Shown: positions 1 through 6,797 of the stretch, one piece after another
Position numbering within the stretch: the stretch's first letter is position 1
How the letters are laid out: each line of letters begins with the position of its first letter
Assembly: GCA_023663915.1 (NCBI GenBank)
Contig: JAMPGN010000151.1
Coordinates: 1 to 10,931 of the forward strand
DNA length: 10,931 nucleotides
Direction: 5' to 3'
Source of the DNA: Eubacterium sp.
GTDB taxonomy: Bacteria; Bacillota_A; Clostridia; Lachnospirales; Lachnospiraceae
Program-made: the position numbers and the translations under genes
Notes under the pieces: model-generated
The model's database searches: none
What the model saw: only the letters and a program-made list of their open reading frames with translations
What the model was told of the DNA's origin: nothing

Positions 1-80
1 CCTTCACAAGACAACTGCGTGAACTTTTTGTGCAATCTGCCAGCCAAAGTTTATCAAAAGGGCTTTTGACACCTGAATCC
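1..80 (+). repeat. Right end of a dispersed MITE-like element (cut by the window edge)
   Basis: Bases 26-80 match 6742-6796 at 51 of 55 positions without gaps, in the same orientation. Bases 1-10 match 6679-6688. The stretch ends in GGCTTTTGACACCTGAATCC, equivalent to the right terminal repeat of the element between gatC and gatA. The 42-bp hairpin unit found inside that other copy is missing here and is replaced by a short unrelated linker (about 11-25). The left half, if present, lies outside the window. No reading frame is supported. This copy shows that the sequence is a repeated family and not unique operon DNA. Confidence 0.7.
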
Positions 81-133
81 ATTCCGTTAAGTTCAAGAAA
101 TAAATCCCACAAATAGTTCTGCTCATTATCCCG

Positions 134-225
134 CCGAGTTCGCGAAGCGAATCTCGTAAACGAACGTCAGCTCATTTTTCCGAGTTTGCGAAGCGAATCT
201 CGCAAACGAGCGTCAGCTCGTTTTG
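134..225. repeat. Two tandem 46-bp palindromic hairpin units
   Basis: Unit 1 spans 134-179 and unit 2 spans 180-225, an exact 46-bp period. Each unit has two stem-loops: CGAG-TTCGC-GAA-GCGAA-TCTCG (one bulged A), then AAACGAGC-GTCA-GCTCGTTT. In unit 1 the second hairpin has decayed (AACGAACGTCAGCTCATT), while in unit 2 it pairs perfectly. A third, closely similar unit lies at 6703-6744. Such short, non-coding, repeated palindromes resemble REP/ERIC-type intergenic repeats. They could fold in RNA on either strand, but neither unit is followed by a convincing terminator U-tract in the direction of a nearby gene end. Confidence 0.75.
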
Positions 226-247
226 TTATATTGTAGCAAAAAGTATT

Positions 248-291
248 TCTAAATATCTTCTAAAAAAACTTTAAGTAGTCTCTAAAAAGCT
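248..291 (+). promoter_or_regulatory. Four 11-bp direct repeats, candidate response-regulator operator
   Basis: Four contiguous 11-bp blocks start at 248, 259, 270 and 281: TCTAAATATCT, TCTAAAAAAAC, TTTAAGTAGTC and TCTAAAAAGCT. Each begins TYTAA, in exact 11-bp phase. OmpR/PhoB-family regulators characteristically bind tandem repeats spaced about 11 bp on one face of the helix. The array ends 34 bp upstream of the extended -10 box of the response-regulator gene, where an activator that replaces a weak -35 would sit. Binding by the adjacent regulator is inference. The region is AT-rich, so some of the match may be compositional. Confidence 0.45.
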
Positions 292-322
292 GAATATTTA
301 GAATTTTTTTAAAGAATAAATA

Positions 323-331
323 TGTTACAAT
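323..331 (+). promoter_or_regulatory. Extended -10 promoter of the two-component operon
   Basis: TGT-TACAAT forms an extended -10 (TGn plus a 5 of 6 match to TATAAT). No good -35 hexamer lies 16-18 bp upstream, only an A/T run. This predicts a start site near 338 and an untranslated leader of about 40 nt before the ATG at 377. A missing -35 with direct repeats just upstream is typical of an activator-dependent promoter. Confidence 0.5.
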
Positions 332-376
332 GAGATATCATATTTCGATCTTAAAAACCTAGTTGAGGTTACGCAA

Positions 377-1066
377 ATGAACATTTTAATTATCGAAGAC
401 GACAAGGACTTATGCCACGCCGTGTCATGGCAGTTACAGCAGGAAGGACACAGCGTGGACTGCTGCCACAACGGCGGCGATGCAGATTTATATATCAGAC
501 GGGGCATCTACGACCTGATCTTATTGGACTGCATGCTACCGGGAGAAGACGGCCTCCACATCTTACGCTCCATGCGCTCCAAAGGAAACCTCACCCCCGT
601 CATCATCCTTTCCGCCCTTGGCGAGGTAAATGACCGGGTGACGGGGCTGAACGCAGGTGCGGACGACTATCTAGTAAAACCTTTTGCCTACTCGGAACTC
701 GTCGCAAGGATCGGTTCTTTGTTCCGACGCAAAAATGACTTTGTCAAAGCCGCCATTTCCTATGGCGACCTATCCTTAGACAGCGCCGAAAACAGTCTAG
801 CGTGCAAAGACAAAAAATGCTCGCTTTCTCACACGGAAAGCGAGCTGATGAGCCTGCTTCTGCAGGCTGGCGATAAGACCACCAGCCGAACCGTACTTTT
901 GCACAAAGTATGGGGCGTGGATACATCCGTGGAGGACAGCAATCTCGACAACTACATCTACTTTCTGCGCAAACGCTTAAGAACTCTGGAAAGCCGCGTC
1001 TCCATCGTCAACCGACGCGGACACGGCTATCGGCTGGAATACTGCGAGAACGAACCACAATCTTGA
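377..1066 (+). CDS. OmpR/PhoB-family two-component response regulator
   Basis: A 229-residue cytoplasmic transcription factor that is phosphorylated by its partner kinase and then binds DNA. The receiver domain is residues 1-115, with acidic residues E7, D8 and D9, phospho-acceptor D51 in LLDCMLPGEDG, switch residue S79 in VIILSA, and K101 in the LVKPF motif. The C-terminal winged-helix domain (about 130-225) ends in the typical RRGHGYRLE wing. Length is normal for the family. The start is supported by TTGAGG about 8 nt before the ATG. The kinase follows 115 bp downstream on the same strand. The target genes and signal cannot be named from sequence. Upstream 11-bp repeats suggest autoregulation. 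Confidence 0.93.
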   Translation: MNILIIEDDKDLCHAVSWQLQQEGHSVDCCHNGGDADLYIRRGIYDLILLDCMLPGEDGLHILRSMRSKGNLTPVIILSALGEVNDRVTGLNAGADDYLVKPFAYSELVARIGSLFRRKNDFVKAAISYGDLSLDSAENSLACKDKKCSLSHTESELMSLLLQAGDKTTSRTVLLHKVWGVDTSVEDSNLDNYIYFLRKRLRTLESRVSIVNRRGHGYRLEYCENEPQS

Positions 1067-1181
1067 TCTGCCATCCTACTTGCACCTCTGTGTCTGCTCG
1101 GACACAAAAGTCAAAAGTCCAGGAAAAGGACGGTGCACGTACAAGAGACACTTATGCTGAATTTACCCGGAAGGAGCGTTT

Positions 1182-2474
1182 ATGTATCGGAAAGTGCGGC
1201 TTCGGCTGACGAAACTTTTTACACTTGTCACATCTATCCTGTTGATCGCACTGCTTTGCGTCAGTTTTTACCTCTCCGTCAGACAGCAGTTTGCTTTGCA
1301 GTTATCCTCCTTTACCAGCCAATCCCATACCGTGGTAGAGTCGATCAGCGAACAGAATATCCTCACTTCGAGGTGGCTTGCCACCAGAGAGGAGACCGCG
1401 GGTTTCCGCATTTACCTCTGGGATAACGATGTGGAGCTTTTTCATAATCGGGATCATGCAAACCGTATTCAACCCGTATATTCCAATTATCTTCCCACCC
1501 TTGCCGACGGACGCACCTTAAAACAGACCGCCGGAACAGAAGACATCTACATTGGTAGCCGCGGCATTTTTCCCGAAATCCTTTATTATCACAAACAGCT
1601 TGTCAAAAATAACAGTATCCTGCAGATCTATTTCTTGCAACCGTTAGACTCGCTGTATGCATATATCAGAAACGGGCTTTTGCTCTACGCCGCCCTGCTT
1701 GTCGTCTCGGAATGCCTGTTGATGCTCTTTTGTTGGTATTTCACCGGCCGACTCCTGCAGCCCCTGTTGGATTCCCAGACAAGCCAGAATCGTTTTATCG
1801 CTGGCGTCTCCCACGAACTGCGCACACCGCTCGCCGTCATACTTGCCAATGCTTCCGCCTGCGAAAAGGCTCCTGCCGCGGAGCAGAAACCCTTTTTTCA
1901 AGTGATCGCACGAGAAGGGGAACAGATGTCATCCATGCTGGAACAGCTTTTGACCCTATCGAGGGCGGACAGCCACGGACTCACCCTGCAGATAGAAAAG
2001 ACCGATCTGCAGACACTCCTCCTGGAAATCTATGAGAATTTCCTACCCCTATCTATGGAAAGCGGACACCGGCTCTTCGTCCGTCTGCCCGATACCGAAA
2101 TCCCGCTGTGCGACTGTGATTCGTCCAGAATACGACAAGTGTGTCATATTTTAATGCACAATGCATTCTCCTACACGCCTGCCGGGGGAAGTGTCGTACT
2201 TTTCCTCGCTGACGGTTCCTATGAAAAGGAAATCTCGATTGGCGTACAGGATAATGGTCCGGGAGTCCCCGAAGAGGAACGGGAAAAGATTTTTGAACGG
2301 TTCTACCGGAGTGAGCGCTCTTCCGGCGCGGAAAAGAAGGGGCACCACGGACTGGGGCTTGCGGTGGCGAAGGAGATTGCGGCGGCGCATAAAGGGACTT
2401 TGACTGTGACAGATGCGGACGGTGGCGGAGCGTTGTTTGTGCTTACGTTGCCGATGGGGCAGGAGATTTTATAA
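1182..2474 (+). CDS. Membrane sensor histidine kinase, partner of the upstream regulator
   Basis: A 430-residue inner-membrane kinase that senses an extracytoplasmic cue and phosphorylates the regulator encoded just upstream. Transmembrane segments are about residues 11-32 and 165-187, flanking an outside domain of about 130 residues that I do not recognise. The HisKA domain carries phospho-acceptor H211 in FIAGVSHELRTPLAV. The HATPase_c domain shows the N box (N327), the G1 box DNGPGV (357-362), the F box FERFYR (371-376) and the G2 box GHHGLGL (387-393). Only about 23 residues separate the second membrane segment from H211, so there is no room for a normal HAMP domain. AAGGAG lies 6 nt before the ATG. 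A small hairpin (1089-1106) lies in the gap after the regulator; co-transcription is likely. Confidence 0.93.
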   Translation: MYRKVRLRLTKLFTLVTSILLIALLCVSFYLSVRQQFALQLSSFTSQSHTVVESISEQNILTSRWLATREETAGFRIYLWDNDVELFHNRDHANRIQPVYSNYLPTLADGRTLKQTAGTEDIYIGSRGIFPEILYYHKQLVKNNSILQIYFLQPLDSLYAYIRNGLLLYAALLVVSECLLMLFCWYFTGRLLQPLLDSQTSQNRFIAGVSHELRTPLAVILANASACEKAPAAEQKPFFQVIAREGEQMSSMLEQLLTLSRADSHGLTLQIEKTDLQTLLLEIYENFLPLSMESGHRLFVRLPDTEIPLCDCDSSRIRQVCHILMHNAFSYTPAGGSVVLFLADGSYEKEISIGVQDNGPGVPEEEREKIFERFYRSERSSGAEKKGHHGLGLAVAKEIAAAHKGTLTVTDADGGGALFVLTLPMGQEIL

Positions 2475-2504
2475 AAAGTTCACAGAAAGACTATGTTGTT
2501 TTCA

Positions 2505-2533
2505 TTGACTTTGTTTTTCATACTATATATCAT
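2505..2533 (+). promoter_or_regulatory. Sigma-A-type promoter for the downstream membrane protein gene
   Basis: TTGACT (2505-2510) is separated by exactly 17 bp from TATCAT (2528-2533), each hexamer 5 of 6 to consensus. The start site would be near 2540, about 50 nt before the ATG at 2590. It suggests the gene can be transcribed independently of the kinase operon. Confidence 0.6.
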
Positions 2534-2589
2534 TTTAGAAAACGAACAGTCTCATTTTTCAAAAAATTAACCGAACAGGAGAAGATATT

Positions 2590-3444
2590 ATGTCAGTTGT
2601 AGAGGAGATCAGGGAACAGCAGAAAGAGGCACTCAGCACGATGAGCCTGAAGGAGAAGTTCGCCTACTTCTGGGATTATTATAAGATACATACTTTGGTT
2701 GTGGTCTGTGTGCTCATTGTCGTGGTTTCTGTCGTGCATCAGCTTGTCACCAACAAGGATTACGCTTTGTATGTTACAGTCCTCAACGCCGGAACGACCC
2801 AATATGACGATATGACATCCGGAAAATGGGCGGAAGAATTTGGCGAGTATGCACAGATTGACACCGACAAGTATCAGATCGGTATCGACGCTACCATTGC
2901 CTTAAGCGAGACTACCGATGCACAATACCGCATGGCAAACGAACAGAAAATCGTCGCCATGATGCAGACGGGCACGATCCATGCACAGCTTGCGGAGACG
3001 CAGACTTTTGAGGAATACGCGCAGTTTGAGTGCTATTATAACTTGGAAGATATTCTGAGCGCGGAACAGATTGCGAAATACCGTCCTTATTTCTACTACA
3101 CTGACGCCGCCACGTTCGCTTCGGACAGCGATACCGCTTCCGGACAAAATGGAGACGGTGCATCGGATACCGCTTCTGAACAGGGCGGCGACAACATAGC
3201 GGCACAATCAGACCCGTCCGCCCTCGTGATCAATCACCGCGATCCCGCCGCCATGGAAAAGCCGGTCGCGGTAGGAATCATTCTTACCGACTGCAAAATG
3301 ATCGCGGATTCGGAGTATTACAAATATCTTGATGATCCTGCGTTTGACTATCAGGGATATCCCGCCGATGTTGTTTATGGCATTCCGATTTCAAACGAAG
3401 AACCGGAAATGGCTATCCGGTTCTTAGAGTATCTTTTACAGTAA
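2590..3444 (+). CDS. Single-pass membrane protein of unknown function
   Basis: I do not recognise a characterised family, although an N-terminal FAYFWDYYKIHTLVVV pattern looks familiar from hypothetical proteins of Lachnospiraceae. The protein has 284 residues. A charged cytoplasmic tail (1-34) leads to one hydrophobic segment (about 35-53) and then an outside domain. Part of that domain (about 117-157) has the pattern AMMQTG...QTFEEYAQFECYYNLEDIL, faintly like solute-binding-protein folds; this is speculative. Residues 177-207 are a Ser/Asp/Gly/Ala/Gln-rich linker with a 12-residue duplication (SDTAS at 180 and again at 192). AGGAGA lies 7 nt before the ATG. It has its own promoter and overlaps the end of gatB by 9 bp, tail to tail. 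Confidence 0.75.
   Translation: MSVVEEIREQQKEALSTMSLKEKFAYFWDYYKIHTLVVVCVLIVVVSVVHQLVTNKDYALYVTVLNAGTTQYDDMTSGKWAEEFGEYAQIDTDKYQIGIDATIALSETTDAQYRMANEQKIVAMMQTGTIHAQLAETQTFEEYAQFECYYNLEDILSAEQIAKYRPYFYYTDAATFASDSDTASGQNGDGASDTASEQGGDNIAAQSDPSALVINHRDPAAMEKPVAVGIILTDCKMIADSEYYKYLDDPAFDYQGYPADVVYGIPISNEEPEMAIRFLEYLLQ
3130..3201 (+). repeat. 36-nt in-frame tandem duplication in the linker of the membrane protein
   Basis: GATACCGCTTC occurs at 3130 and at 3166, an exact 36-nt spacing. It encodes two imperfect 12-residue units, SDTASGQNGDGA and SDTASEQGGDNI. The period is a multiple of three, so copy-number change would keep the frame. The linker is probably disordered and outside the cell. Confidence 0.6.
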
Positions 3445-4869
3445 TTCTTTTAATATCTGATTCACCATGGCGGGATCGGCTTTGCCTTTCATGGCTTTCA
3501 TGGTCTGTCCCACCAGGAATCCGATTGCTTTTGCCTTGCCGTTTTGGTAGTCTTCTACGGACTGCGGGTTTGCGGCAATGACTTCCTCTATCGTCTTATG
3601 CAGAGCGCCCTCGTCATTGACGGTCTTTAAACCTTTTTCTTCCACATACTGTTCCGGGTCAACATTCTGTTCAAACATTGCCTCAAAAACTTCTTTCGCT
3701 ACGGAGCTGTTGATCGCCTTGGAATCCGTGAGTGCAACTAATTTCGCCAGATTTTCCGGTGAAAAACGCAGGTCGGATGCGTCCACTTCTTTTTCTTTCA
3801 TCAGACGCAGTGTTTCTCCCATCAGCCAGTTGGATACCTTCTTGGGCTGGCCGCAGATCGCAGTCGCCGCCTCGAAGAGATCCGCCATAGGCTTAGAACC
3901 CGTGATGATCTCGATATCATAATCCGGAATATCAAACTCTTCTTTGTAGCGCTTCATTTTCTCGGTGCGAAACTCCGGCTGCTTTGCTTTGATCTGCTCA
4001 AGCATCTCATCACTCACGGCGATCGGTACGAGATCCGGATCGGGGAAATAACGGTAATCCTGTGCATCTTCCTTGCTTCTCATGGCATAGGATTCTCCCT
4101 TGGTATCATCCCATCTTCTTGTCTCCTGAATGACCTTTTCACCGGACTCGATCAGGTCAATCTGTCGCTCCGTCTCTCCCGCGATGGCCCTTGAGATTGC
4201 CTTGAAAGAGTTTAAGTTCTTCATTTCCGTTCTCGTTCCGAACGCTTCGGTTCCCACTTCTCGGACGGACAAGTTGACGTCGGCGCGCATGGAACCTTCC
4301 TGCAATTTACAGTCCGATGCGCCCAGATATTGAATAATCAGACGCAGTTTTTCCAGGTAAGCAATCACTTCCTGCGCGCTGCGCATATCGGGTTCCGACA
4401 CGATTTCGATCAGCGGCACGCCGGAACGGTTATAGTCCACAAGAGAACAGTCCTCCCATTCATCGTGAATCAGCTTGCCCGCGTCCTCCTCCATATGAAT
4501 CTCATGAATGCCTATGGTCTTCGCACCGCCTTCTTCCGTCTCGATCTCCACGCCACCGTTACGACAGATCGGCAGGTACAACTGCGAAATCTGATAGTTC
4601 TGCGGATTATCGGGATAGAAATAATTTTTTCGGTCAAACTTGGCATATCGGGTAATGTCGCAGTTCGTCGCAAGTCCCACCGCGATAGCATACTCAAGTA
4701 CTTGTTTATTCAATACTGGAAGGGAACCAGGCATACCGGTGCATACCGGGCAAGTCTGCGTATTCGGTTCTGCGCCAAAAGCAGTCGAGCAGCCACAGAA
4801 AATTTTTGTCTTCGTGGCAAGTTCCACATGCACTTCCAAGCCGATGACTGTCTCATATTGTTTACTCAT
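3436..4869 (-). CDS. gatB: Aspartyl/glutamyl-tRNA(Asn/Gln) amidotransferase subunit B
   Basis: The tRNA-binding and kinase/transamidase subunit of GatCAB. It phosphorylates Asp-tRNA(Asn) or Glu-tRNA(Gln) and adds ammonia delivered from GatA. At 477 residues it has the usual length. Diagnostic stretches are IGLEVHVEL (9-17), the zinc-type cysteines C25, C27, C40 and C43 in IFCGCS and CPVCTGMPG, DRKNYFYPDNPQNYQISQ, LIEIVSEPD and MRADVNLSVR. The C-terminal GatB/YqeY helical region is complete to the final KELL. The start is fixed by GAGGGA 8 nt before the ATG, within the end of gatA; the two genes overlap by 8 nt, indicating translational coupling. It is the last gene of the operon. Its stop lies inside the end of the convergent membrane-protein gene, and no terminator hairpin is visible at the junction. 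Confidence 0.98.
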   Translation of the reverse strand: MSKQYETVIGLEVHVELATKTKIFCGCSTAFGAEPNTQTCPVCTGMPGSLPVLNKQVLEYAIAVGLATNCDITRYAKFDRKNYFYPDNPQNYQISQLYLPICRNGGVEIETEEGGAKTIGIHEIHMEEDAGKLIHDEWEDCSLVDYNRSGVPLIEIVSEPDMRSAQEVIAYLEKLRLIIQYLGASDCKLQEGSMRADVNLSVREVGTEAFGTRTEMKNLNSFKAISRAIAGETERQIDLIESGEKVIQETRRWDDTKGESYAMRSKEDAQDYRYFPDPDLVPIAVSDEMLEQIKAKQPEFRTEKMKRYKEEFDIPDYDIEIITGSKPMADLFEAATAICGQPKKVSNWLMGETLRLMKEKEVDASDLRFSPENLAKLVALTDSKAINSSVAKEVFEAMFEQNVDPEQYVEEKGLKTVNDEGALHKTIEEVIAANPQSVEDYQNGKAKAIGFLVGQTMKAMKGKADPAMVNQILKELL

Positions 4870-6418
4870 GACGTTGTCCCTCCTGCTCTGTGTAATTTCT
4901 TTCTGCCTGCACGGATGCCGTCTTGTCTGGTTCGGTTTTCTTCTGCCCTGCCGCGTCTGCCTGCTTCTGCTCTAATCGAAAAATGCCTCTTGCCTGTTCA
5001 TACGTGAAAGCAGTCTGAATCAATTTTTTCTCATGGAAACAATCCCCGATCAACTGTAAGCCGATCGGTAGTCCGTTCTTATCTTTTCCACAGGGGAGAC
5101 TAATACCCGGCAGCCCTGCCAGATTCACGGCGATCGTGTAGATGTCCCCTAAATACATTTTGATCGGGTCGGACAGGCTAGAACCCAACTTAGGCGCCGT
5201 GGTGGGCGCAACCGGCCCTAAGATCACATCGTATTTTGCAAAAGCCTCATCAAACGCTTTCTTAATCAGCGCTTTCACACGCAAAGCTTTCAGATAATAG
5301 GCATCATAGTAGCCGGAACTGAGCACGAAAGAACCGAGCATGATACGCCTTTTTACTTCCTCACCGAATCCTTCCGAGCGGGATTTCTTGTACATATTAT
5401 GGAGTCCAGTGTAGTCCTTAGTACGATAGCCGTATTTGATGCCATCGAAGCGCTCCAGGTTAGAACTTGCCTCCGCCGCCGCAATCGTGTAGTAAGTAGG
5501 GATCGCATACTCCACAAGACTTAAATCAAAATGCTCCACCACCGCGCCTTTCTGTTCCAAAACCTCTGCAGCTTGCAAAACCGCCGCCTTTACTTCCCCG
5601 TCAAGCCCTTCCCCGAAGTAATCGTTGGGAATCCCGATGCGCATTCCCTTCACGTCATCGACCAGTGCGGAAGTAAAATCCGTATCCTGCCTTTCCACGG
5701 AAGTCGAATCTTTCTCGTCATGGGACGCAATCGTTCCGAGTACCGCCGCGCAGTCCGTCACATCTTTGGTCAGCGGACCAATCTGGTCTAAAGAAGAACC
5801 ATAGGCAATCAGCCCGTAGCGGGACACGGTACCGTAAGTCGGTTTCATTCCCACCACGCCGCAATAGGATGCCGGCTGTCTGATCGAGCCGCCGGTGTCC
5901 GAACCGAGCGCATAGAAACACTCATCCGCCGCTACCGCCGCCGCAGAGCCGCCGGAAGAACCGCCCGGCACATGCGCCGTATTCCAAGGGTTTTTCGTCA
6001 CTCCATAAGCGGAAGTTTCTGTCGTGGAACCCATGGCAAATTCATCCATATTCGTTTTACCCAAGATCACTGCACCGGCTTTCTTGAGATTTAACACCGC
6101 CTCTGCCGTGTAAGTTGGCACGAAATTGCCTAATATTCTGGAAGAGCATGTTGTAAGCAGCCCTTCCGTACACATATTATCTTTGATTGCTATAGGCACT
6201 CCTGCCAAAGCCCCGGTCAGTTCGCCCGCCTCGATCTTTTCCTGTATCTCTTTTGCCTGTGCCAGCGCGCCTTCCCGGTCTACGGTCACATAGCAGTTGT
6301 ATCTTTGATCTTTTTCTTCGATGCGGGCAAGCATCTCCTCCGCTGCTTCTACAGCGGTGGTTTTCCCCGCCTTGATCGCGGCGGCAAGTTCTGTTGCTGT
6401 CATGTCTAGGATACTCAT
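4862..6418 (-). CDS. gatA: Aspartyl/glutamyl-tRNA(Asn/Gln) amidotransferase subunit A
   Basis: The glutaminase/amidase subunit of GatCAB: it releases ammonia from glutamine, and the ammonia is channelled to GatB. The amidase-signature triad is complete: K79 in IAIKDN, S154 in PGGSSGGSAAAVAA, and S178 in GSDTGGSIRQPAS. The downstream GMKPTYGTVSRYGL segment is also canonical. At 518 residues it is longer than the usual ~485. The extra residues are a hydrophilic Gln/Lys/Glu-rich tail from about 484, after the family's normal end, and look disordered. AAAGGAGA about 10 nt before the ATG supports the start. Unlike the rest of the operon, it is separated from gatC by 379 bp filled by a palindromic repeat element. 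Confidence 0.98.
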   Translation of the reverse strand: MSILDMTATELAAAIKAGKTTAVEAAEEMLARIEEKDQRYNCYVTVDREGALAQAKEIQEKIEAGELTGALAGVPIAIKDNMCTEGLLTTCSSRILGNFVPTYTAEAVLNLKKAGAVILGKTNMDEFAMGSTTETSAYGVTKNPWNTAHVPGGSSGGSAAAVAADECFYALGSDTGGSIRQPASYCGVVGMKPTYGTVSRYGLIAYGSSLDQIGPLTKDVTDCAAVLGTIASHDEKDSTSVERQDTDFTSALVDDVKGMRIGIPNDYFGEGLDGEVKAAVLQAAEVLEQKGAVVEHFDLSLVEYAIPTYYTIAAAEASSNLERFDGIKYGYRTKDYTGLHNMYKKSRSEGFGEEVKRRIMLGSFVLSSGYYDAYYLKALRVKALIKKAFDEAFAKYDVILGPVAPTTAPKLGSSLSDPIKMYLGDIYTIAVNLAGLPGISLPCGKDKNGLPIGLQLIGDCFHEKKLIQTAFTYEQARGIFRLEQKQADAAGQKKTEPDKTASVQAERNYTEQEGQRHE

Positions 6419-6589
6419 AGGGAGTCTGTCTCCTTTCTTTTTTGTCTTTATTCGGTTCGGGTGTCAAAAGCTCTATGGTATAAGTTGTGAAGGCAGATTG
6501 CGCAAAAAGTTCTCTTGTGTCGGGTTTCGTCGAATGGATTTTCTAAGTATTCCAATGTAAGCTGTGACAACGGACGCAACCGCCCTTAA

Positions 6590-6638
6590 CGCGCATCCAT
6601 GCGCGATTCGGTCTTTTCGGGACATCCATGTCCCGAAA
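6590..6638. repeat. Central twin hairpins of the palindromic element
   Basis: A 7-bp stem (6590-6596 with 6599-6605) and an 11-bp stem TTTCGGGACAT/ATGTCCCGAAA (6615-6625 with 6628-6638) both close on the same CC centre. In the operon transcript (minus strand) the second stem is followed by AAGACC, not by a U-run, so it is not a typical intrinsic terminator for the gatC-gatA direction. It could instead be a structured RNA or nuclease-processing site. Confidence 0.6.
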
Positions 6639-6702
6639 TTGCTATTTTACAGACGGAATACTAAGAAAATCTCAGTCTCCTTCACAAGCCATATGCTTAT
6701 TT

Positions 6703-6744
6703 CGAGTTCGCGAAGCGAATCTCGTAAACGAGCTATGCTCGTTT
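6703..6744. repeat. Third hairpin unit, nested in the palindromic element
   Basis: The unit has CGAGTTCGC-GAA-GCGAATCTCG followed by AAACGAGC-TAT-GCTCGTTT, closely matching the units at 134-225. The related element end at 1-80 lacks it exactly at this place, so it looks like a secondary insertion into the right arm of the larger element. Confidence 0.65.
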
Positions 6745-6797
6745 TGTGCAATCTGCCAGCCAAAGTTTATCGAAAGAGCTTTTGACACCCGAACCCT

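Larger units (their letters stand above)
6454..6795. mobile_element. 342-bp imperfect palindrome with 21-bp TIRs (MITE-like) between gatC and gatA
   Basis: The left end 6454-6474 and right end 6775-6795 are perfect 21-bp inverted repeats (GGTTCGGGTGTCAAAAGCTC plus T, read inward). Further mirrored blocks follow: GGCAGATTGC with CAAAA on both sides, and GATTTTCTAAGTATTCC (6537-6553) opposite 6655-6671 with one mismatch. The centre holds two hairpins with a shared CATCCATG core: CGCGCAT-CC-ATGCGCG (6590-6605) and an 11-bp stem at 6615-6638. The right arm carries an extra hairpin unit (6703-6744). There is no credible protein in it. A partial copy at 1-80 shows dispersal. TATTC occurs at 6449-6453 and 6799-6803, a weak candidate target duplication. 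Mobilisation by a transposase is inference. Confidence 0.65.

Noticed and set aside
134..225. Short regular repeats as a CRISPR array
   Set aside because: Only two copies, no unique spacers between them, and the units are self-contained double hairpins with dispersed copies elsewhere.
1089..1106. TGTGTC-TGCTCG-GACACA hairpin between regulator and kinase as a terminator
   Set aside because: The stem is only 6 bp and is followed by AAAGTC, with no U-tract. It may be a chance or minor attenuating structure.
4330..5007. 225-codon plus-strand reading frame
   Set aside because: It is antisense to the conserved gatB and gatA coding sequence, and its translation resembles no protein family.
6615..6638. 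Strong 11-bp hairpin as an intrinsic terminator after gatC
   Set aside because: In the operon direction it is followed by AAGACC and not a U-run, and gatA downstream must be expressed with the operon.
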